Source: Chrysochromulina parva (Eukaryota; Haptophyta; Prymnesiales; Chrysochromulinaceae). From it: a stretch of DNA of 14,751 nucleotides. A program made the position numbers and the translations under genes. This document shows, one piece after another, positions 7,742 through 12,060 of the stretch; position 1 is the first letter of the stretch, and each line of letters starts with the position of its first letter. The stretch spans positions 1 to 14,751 of the forward strand of contig PJAB01001401.1 in NCBI GenBank assembly GCA_002887195.1, given 5' to 3'. Under the pieces are notes generated by a model. It worked only from the letters and a program-made list of their open reading frames with translations. It was not told where the DNA came from and did not search any database.

Positions 7742-7942
7742 GGAGTGCCCAAATCCGAGCGCACCGTGGCTGTGAATGGAGCGAGAGTCGAACTGGTCCA
7801 CTGCTAGCCTCGAGAGTACATTCGATCAGGCTTCATGTATTAGATTGACGGTTCAGTTCTCTCGAGTTGCAATGGAAAACAACTACAAGGAGGTCGACCT
7901 GGCGGCCGCCGCCGACTCTCGCAGCGACCGCCAACAATATCT
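7742..7942. promoter_or_regulatory. Divergent promoter region
   Basis: About 200 bases lie between the starts of two head-to-head genes (IQ-motif protein leftward, oxygenase-like protein rightward), so both promoters must share it. The middle (7818-7860) is its most AT-rich part (ATGTATTAGATTGACGG). A short upstream reading frame for the rightward gene begins at 7872. Confidence 0.45.
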
Positions 7943-7946
7943 ATGA
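7872..7946 (+). other. Upstream ORF (24 codons) overlapping the next start as ATGA, or an alternative first exon
   Basis: ATG 7872-7874 opens a frame beginning MENNYKEVDL that runs 24 codons and stops with TGA 7944-7946, sharing bases with ATG 7943-7945 of the oxygenase-like gene. It could act in translational control. Alternatively, a splice from GTCGAC (7893) to GGCAG (7960) would join MENNYKE in frame to the main ORF. The donor is weak, so the upstream-ORF reading is slightly preferred. Confidence 0.35.
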
Positions 7947-9313
7947 GGGAGACAAGGCAGATCTCCAGCACGCCACGAGCGGCCTCTTACGTCATCCTGG
8001 CCACTGGCGTATCTTTTTGGCTCGGCTCGCTGCGGCGGCCGGCTATGCCAGCGCATCTGCTCAATGATGCGATCGTGCTCAAAGATCTGATCGATGAGCC
8101 CACCTTCCACGAGCTTCGGGCGCTCGTGCGAACGCTGGGCGCGGACGGCTACGCGCTTAACACCAATGATCTCAAGGCGTACACCACCGAGCACGAGCAT
8201 ATCGGCGAGGCCGTCCCGATGCCCTCCGATGGCAAGTGTGCAGACGTGTTCATGGTGCCTTCGGTCAATAGGACGCACTGCATCCTGCCCGGCCGAATCG
8301 ACATTGGTCGGCACTACGTGACGACTGGTGGCATCGAGGGCCTGCGGGAGGGCGCACAGGCGCTCACTTCGCGCGCCCTCTCGTTTGGGCGGTACATGTT
8401 CGATCTGTCCGAGCAGCCGATCGTCGCGCAGCTCTTCGGGAGCGAGCGCTTCCTGGTGGCGGCGCGCAGCATCTGCCCAGCCAGCAAGCCGCATCTGGCG
8501 CCGTTCCAGTACAACTTCATCCTGCAGGTACCGGGCCAGACTGTCCCGATGCACGTCGATGGGGTCTACTTTTGGGGCGCGACTCGATTCGAGTTCCCAC
8601 AGTGGCTCCTTGCGGTGATGCACTTCTCGGGCGCCTTCCGCGAACGCTTCGTTCACCAGGTGCAGGTGGTGGGCTATTTGCACGCGCGCTATGAGCCGAG
8701 CAGCGCGGGCGAGTTCCTCTGGTGGGGACCCGGGGGCGTGCACCGCACCGCCCCCCAGCCTCGCTCGGGCACAGTAGTGGACGGATCGAGAACGGTGCAT
8801 GCGGCGGCAACCTACCGGCCAGAGGCAGGCCCGCCGCCTATAGATAAGGACCTGGAGACGACTCTGGTGCACGTTGGAGAGGGGCGCTGGGAGCTGCGCG
8901 CCGAGGACCGCACCGTGCGTGCGTACGTGGAGGACGATCTTCGAATCTCCATCGTCTACCGCGCGCACTGCTTCACGGACGCAGACGAGGCAGCTATGTA
9001 CCACGCCACCCTGCCCTTGAAGCCGGCAAGCCATGCGCGCGCCGCGGACGGGCGACAGCCGCCCGAGCCGCCCGAGGGCCTGAGGCGTCTCTCGCTCGAC
9101 GACGTGATGGCAACGTTGAGGGCCGACCTCGCCAGCCGCAACAGGCCGATGCCGGCCCGCCTCACGCCATATGAGATTGCGATGCGGCTGCTGCGCGAGT
9201 ACATTCGCTACCCGCCGCCGCCCGATGCGTGGCTCCCGTTCAACTACTGCGCGCTCGGTGGTTTCATGCCTCGGCTGAAGCCGGCATTGCGATGGGTGTG
9301 CGCCACGGTTTGA
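7943..9313 (+). CDS. 2-oxoglutarate/Fe(II) oxygenase-like protein with HxD...H triad
   Basis: This is a 456-residue protein. The N-terminus has a short hydrophobic stretch (residues 15-29, YVILATGVSFWLGSL) followed by Arg; ATG 8045 (Met35, MPAHLLNDAIV) would give a soluble 422-residue form. The core has the layout of a double-stranded beta-helix oxygenase: FNFILQ-like strand, then QTVPMHVDGVYFW with an HxD pair (H204, D206), and far downstream GTVVDGSRTVHAA giving the third iron ligand (H286). LRISIVYRAHCF (R334/R340) could supply the 2-oxoglutarate-binding Arg. The C-terminal 100 residues are helical and end in a region I do not recognise. Substrate is unknown. It is not a standard PhyH or prolyl hydroxylase by motif, and may be a family limited to algae. 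An AATAAA sits 88 bases after the stop. Confidence 0.66.
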   Translation: MRETRQISSTPRAASYVILATGVSFWLGSLRRPAMPAHLLNDAIVLKDLIDEPTFHELRALVRTLGADGYALNTNDLKAYTTEHEHIGEAVPMPSDGKCADVFMVPSVNRTHCILPGRIDIGRHYVTTGGIEGLREGAQALTSRALSFGRYMFDLSEQPIVAQLFGSERFLVAARSICPASKPHLAPFQYNFILQVPGQTVPMHVDGVYFWGATRFEFPQWLLAVMHFSGAFRERFVHQVQVVGYLHARYEPSSAGEFLWWGPGGVHRTAPQPRSGTVVDGSRTVHAAATYRPEAGPPPIDKDLETTLVHVGEGRWELRAEDRTVRAYVEDDLRISIVYRAHCFTDADEAAMYHATLPLKPASHARAADGRQPPEPPEGLRRLSLDDVMATLRADLASRNRPMPARLTPYEIAMRLLREYIRYPPPPDAWLPFNYCALGGFMPRLKPALRWVCATV

Positions 9314-9400
9314 GCGATGAATGATCGATCCCCGTCAGTCTCCCCACAGAGTTAACGCACAGAGTCCAGTTCTCAAAGAGTAGTGAATGTCAGAGCGGTA

Positions 9401-9406
9401 AATAAA
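9401..9406 (+). terminator. Putative polyadenylation signal AATAAA
   Basis: A canonical AATAAA lies 88 bases after the stop of the oxygenase-like gene, in a locally A-rich stretch. It is the only such hexamer I noticed after a stop codon here, so its use is plausible but unproven. Confidence 0.4.
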
Positions 9407-9466
9407 ATCCTGAAGCGGCAAAGTCAGAGACCGAGGCGGCGCGGCGGCACGCGTGCACGGCTGACC

Positions 9467-9503
9467 GCGCGTTGTGTTTTCAACGAGCAGCAGCAGCTGA
9501 CCC
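9467..9503 (+). promoter_or_regulatory. GCGTTGTGTT...AGCAGCAGC element, copy B, with short upstream ORF
   Basis: GCGCGTTGTGTT is followed by TTCAACG, three AGC triplets and CTGACCC. The next bases (ATG 9504) open a 7-codon frame, MPPTIKD, ending at TAA 9525-9527. Copy D has the same CTGACCCAT ending but ATT in place of ATG. Confidence 0.4.
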
Positions 9504-9599
9504 ATGCCGCCGACTATTAAGGACTAACGGCCTGTGTTAGGCCTGTGTATAAGAAGGGACGCTGTGTCGGTCACACCTTCGTCCATAGCGATAGAGGCC

Positions 9600-9710
9600 C
9601 TTGGGGTCCGGAGGTCTGCGCGCTGTGTTGAACAGCAGCAGCAGCGGCCCCCGTGCTTGGCGGTTCGGAGAGCATACGCGTTGTGTTGAACAGCATCAGC
9701 TGACCCATTC
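9600..9710 (+). repeat. Diverged ~56-bp tandem duplication carrying element copies C and D
   Basis: CTTGG-(C)GGT-(T/C)CGGAG-...-CGCG(C/T)TGTGTTGAAC-AGCA recurs at 9600-9655 and 9656-9710 with a small indel. Copy C keeps AACAGCAGCAGCAGC; copy D reads AACAGCATCAGCTGACC. The second unit ends 34 bases before the methyltransferase ATG. Confidence 0.6.
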
Positions 9711-9744
9711 GCGAAGGAATCTTCGTGCTGTACGTCCTACGTTC

Positions 9745-10578
9745 ATGGAGACCATGAAACTCGAAGGTCTGTGTTCGCAGACGGAGGCATGGCTCTTCTA
9801 CTACGGCTGGTCGCGTGTGTACGATCGCATGCAGCCGTTCTTCACGTCCAACGAGATGCGCGAGGCAGGCCTCGACCTCGCGAATCTCAACGGCCCGCTC
9901 AAGATTCTTGACGTCGGCGCGGGCACCGGCACGCTCAGCCTGCAGGTCGCCAAGCGCTGCGGTGCGGAGCGGCTCACCCTGCTCGATCAGAGCGCGCAGA
10001 TGCTCAACCAGGCAAAGGCGAAGCTGCCGCTCGCGCCATGCGAATTCGTGCTGTCGGACGCGCAGACGCTTCCGTTCGATGACGATTCATTCGACCGTGT
10101 CGTCTCGTCGGGCTCCTTTTACTACTTCCCCGATCCAGTCGCAGCGCTTCGCGAGCAGCTGCGCGTCGTGCGGCCGGGCGGTTGCGTGCTCGTCATGGGC
10201 TCGCTCCAGCCGAAGCCTCTCTTCATCCGCTTCTTCGCGCAGATGTTCAACCGCTTCCCGACCGAGGAGCAGTACCACGCGTGGTTCGCGGAGGCGGGCC
10301 TGACGGATGTGAAGGCGATCCACGTGTCCAATCCGTGGAACGCCAAACAGTACGCGATCGCCATCTGCGGCGTCAAGGCGCCCGGCACTGCCAACCCGCC
10401 GCGCAACCTGCCGCTGCCCGACACGCCCACCACGCGGCTGCACCGACTCGCAAAGCTCCCTCTGGTGCTCGCGCGCTTCGGGTTGGCGCTCGGTGCGTTC
10501 TTCGTCATCGGCCCGCTGCAGGTGGCCACTGCCGCGATCGGCATGCACCGTCTGAAGGCCGCGCAGGCCACCAGCTGA
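9745..10578 (+). CDS. MPBQ/MSBQ methyltransferase-like SAM methyltransferase (VTE3-like)
   Basis: This is a 277-residue protein from ATG 9745, the first ATG after an in-frame TAG at 9592. SAM motif I is ILDVGAGTGTLSL (54-66), the acidic post-I residue is D81 in LTLLDQS, and FDRVVSSGSFYYFPDP and VRPGG follow as motifs II and III. From about residue 14 the order of residues follows plant VTE3 closely: EAW-FYY-W-VYD near the start, a DQS---L--AK segment, DA-TLPF, S-GSFYY-PDP, RFF---F--FPTEE-Y--WF-EAGL--V. A hydrophobic helix near 241-265 matches the VTE3 C-terminal membrane anchor. VTE3 methylates 2-methyl-6-phytyl- and solanesyl-benzoquinols in tocopherol and plastoquinone synthesis at the plastid inner envelope. 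No plastid targeting leader is visible from this ATG, so an upstream exon or another location is possible. A relative acting on another quinol cannot be excluded. Confidence 0.8.
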   Translation: METMKLEGLCSQTEAWLFYYGWSRVYDRMQPFFTSNEMREAGLDLANLNGPLKILDVGAGTGTLSLQVAKRCGAERLTLLDQSAQMLNQAKAKLPLAPCEFVLSDAQTLPFDDDSFDRVVSSGSFYYFPDPVAALREQLRVVRPGGCVLVMGSLQPKPLFIRFFAQMFNRFPTEEQYHAWFAEAGLTDVKAIHVSNPWNAKQYAIAICGVKAPGTANPPRNLPLPDTPTTRLHRLAKLPLVLARFGLALGAFFVIGPLQVATAAIGMHRLKAAQATS

Positions 10579-10849
10579 TGCGTGAGTAGCCCCTCGAGTC
10601 GCTCTCGAGCATGCAATTGCATGTACAGTACGCTGGAATGACAGGTACCCTCTTGATAGTGTTGCAGCGCATGTCGGGGTGGCATTACTGGCGTACTGAC
10701 TGCCGCGCGCCCCTTTTCGAGATTGCCGAGGAATCCTACCGGTACGGGTTTTCCAACTTGACGCAACTGAAGACTCTAGGTCTTACAAAAAGCCGACAAG
10801 TTTGCTGCCCTGAGGGGTGTGGCAAGATAAGTTGCGGGGAGCGTCCGTC
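10579..10849. other. Gap between methyltransferase and PhyH genes
   Basis: Its length is 271 bases. It starts with CTCGAG-type repeats (CCTCGAGTCGCTCTCGAG) and a 14-bp perfect palindrome at 10610-10623. Beyond that I see only a weakly A-rich patch (CTTACAAAAAGCC, 10782-10794) about 60 bases before the next ATG and no convincing gene. Confidence 0.5.
10610..10623. repeat. 14-bp perfect palindrome
   Basis: CATGCAATTGCATG reads the same on both strands and lies 32 bases after the methyltransferase stop. It could be a dimeric transcription-factor site for the following gene, or chance. Confidence 0.6.
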
Positions 10850-11779
10850 ATGGTGCCGAGCGCGCTCCGCCGCCTTCCAGCGCGACCGCTGCTGCGCCGA
10901 GCCTTATCCGCGCTCACGCGCGTCGATCCTGCCGCGGTGCTGACTGACGCCGACGTCGAGCGCTTCTCCAAGGATGGCGCGATTGTGCTCCGCGGCGTCT
11001 TCCAGCCGTGGGTGGAGCACCTACGCGCAGGAGCGGAGCTAAACCTGGCGAATCCTGGCCCGTTGTGTGACGAGCACGCGGCAGCACAAGGCACCAGCGG
11101 GCGCTTCCACGACGACCAATTCTTGTGGCGGCGGCATGAGCTGTTCAAGGAGTTTGTGCTCCATTCGGGTGCGGGCGCGCTGGCTGCCAAAGCGATGGGC
11201 TCGCAGACAGCGCACATCTTTTACGACCAGCTATTCGTCAAGGAGCCCGGCACGCCGTCGCCGACGCCCTGGCACAACGACACCTCGTACTGGCACACGC
11301 GGGGCTCGCAGATCTGCTCGATCTGGATCGCGCTCGACCCGGTGCCTCGAGAGCGAGGCCTCTCCTACGTCAAGGGCTCGCACCGCTGGGGCCTGGTGCA
11401 CCGGATCACGAACTTCTCGGGCGGCGACCACTCGGGCAAGAACACCTACTCGGACGTGGACCCAGCGCAGCTCCCTCCAGTGCCTGACGTGGATGCGGGC
11501 GTCGCCTCGGGCGCGTACGAGCTGCTCGGTTGGGACATGCAACCCGGGGATCTGCTTCTCTTCTACAGCGCGATGATGCATGGCGCGCCCGGCAACCCGC
11601 CCAACTCATCGCACCGGCGGCGCGGCTACGCGACGCGCTGGTGCGGCGACGACGTCACCTTCGACGACCGGCCCGGGACGATGCACACCGGCTGGAAACG
11701 GGCTGGCTTTGACAACGGCCTCGCAGCGGGCGCACCCATAGCATGCGAGCTGCACCCGAACTGTGCGGCGACCGCCTGA
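10850..11779 (+). CDS. PhyH (phytanoyl-CoA dioxygenase) family oxygenase, possibly mitochondrial
   Basis: This is a 309-residue protein starting at ATG 10850. The first 24 residues are Arg-rich with no acid (MVPSALRRLPARPLLRRALS), like a mitochondrial presequence. The PhyH fold follows: LTDADVERFSKDGAIVLRGV, then the iron ligands H142 and D144 in TPWHNDTSYW, SIWIALDPVPRERGLSYVKGSHRWG, PGDLLLFYSAMMHG with H244, and RRRGYATRWCGDD carrying the probable 2-oxoglutarate-binding Arg (R258 or R263). All three metal ligands are present, so an active enzyme is expected. The SHRWG and RWCGDD phrases are typical of the broad PhyH group in marine microbes, whose substrates are mostly unknown; phytanoyl-CoA itself is only one option. 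A 35-bp duplication starts inside its last codons. Confidence 0.88.
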   Translation: MVPSALRRLPARPLLRRALSALTRVDPAAVLTDADVERFSKDGAIVLRGVFQPWVEHLRAGAELNLANPGPLCDEHAAAQGTSGRFHDDQFLWRRHELFKEFVLHSGAGALAAKAMGSQTAHIFYDQLFVKEPGTPSPTPWHNDTSYWHTRGSQICSIWIALDPVPRERGLSYVKGSHRWGLVHRITNFSGGDHSGKNTYSDVDPAQLPPVPDVDAGVASGAYELLGWDMQPGDLLLFYSAMMHGAPGNPPNSSHRRRGYATRWCGDDVTFDDRPGTMHTGWKRAGFDNGLAAGAPIACELHPNCAATA

Positions 11780-11830
11780 CGGAGGCCCACACGCGCTGTG
11801 CGGCAACCGCGTCACGGAGGCCCACACGTG
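11761..11830 (+). repeat. 35-bp tandem duplication spanning the PhyH stop codon
   Basis: CTGTGCGGC(G/A)ACCGC and the following bases up to GGCCCACACG occur at 11761-11795 and 11796-11830 with only a few changes. The stop TGA (11777-11779) is in the first unit; the second has TCA at that place. 35 is not a multiple of three, so the second copy is 3' UTR. Confidence 0.85.
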
Positions 11831-11901
11831 GGGGGGGTCGTGCCGCGCATCGGGAATCTTCAGCGACCTCGGCCAGAGAAGTTGTAGAGCAGTGCCAAGC
11901 A

Positions 11902-11922
11902 GCGGCTGCGGTCCGCAGCCGC
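11902..11922. repeat. Inverted repeat with 10-bp arms and 1-nt centre
   Basis: GCGGCTGCGG (11902-11911) and CCGCAGCCGC (11913-11922) are exact reverse complements around one T. In DNA this is a near-palindrome; in RNA the central bases would have to open to make the loop. It may mark the PhyH 3' end or be a binding site. Confidence 0.75.
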
Positions 11923-11975
11923 AAACCAGCAACGGATCGAGATGCAACTAAGCGGCACAGCGACGTTGTACAACT

Positions 11976-12000
11976 CCATTTTATCTTTTTATCTAGTCCA
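11976..12000 (+). promoter_or_regulatory. T-rich block before the fusion gene
   Basis: CCATTTTATCTTTTTATCTAG contrasts with the GC-rich flanks and ends 61 bases before ATG 12061. It fits a core promoter region. It also looks like a polypyrimidine tract with an AG, so a 3' splice site of a leader intron is an alternative. Confidence 0.35.
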
Positions 12001-12060
12001 TTGAGCTCGTCCTTTTCGGGCAAGTTTTGAGGCGGGACCTGAGACTCCCTCGGCGAATTC

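Larger units (their letters stand above)
9314..9744. other. Intergenic region with 3' end signal and three copies of a repeated 5' element
   Basis: This 431-base gap holds the 3' end of the oxygenase-like gene and the leader of the methyltransferase gene. It has AATAAA at 9401, a GTTGTGTT/AGCAGC element at 9467, GGCCTGTGT repeated at 9529 and 9540 next to GTATAAG (9546-9552, TATA-like), and a diverged tandem duplication at 9600-9710. Confidence 0.55.
11780..12060. other. Gap before the fusion gene: repeat, hairpin and pyrimidine-rich block
   Basis: This 281-base gap holds the second half of the 35-bp duplication, a G-run (11829-11837), a 10-bp-stem inverted repeat and an AT/T-rich block 60-90 bases before the fusion gene's ATG. 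I see no gene in it. Confidence 0.5.

Noticed and set aside
7883..9034. Long open frame (383 codons) on the minus strand opposite the oxygenase-like gene
   Set aside because: It is antisense to a protein with a clear HxD...H layout. Its product is His/Arg-rich with no domain pattern, as expected from the reverse of a GC-rich gene.
10611..10943. Plus-strand frame of 110 codons between the methyltransferase and PhyH genes
   Set aside because: It runs into the PhyH gene in another frame, has no domain and has a Cys/Arg-rich end typical of out-of-frame reading.
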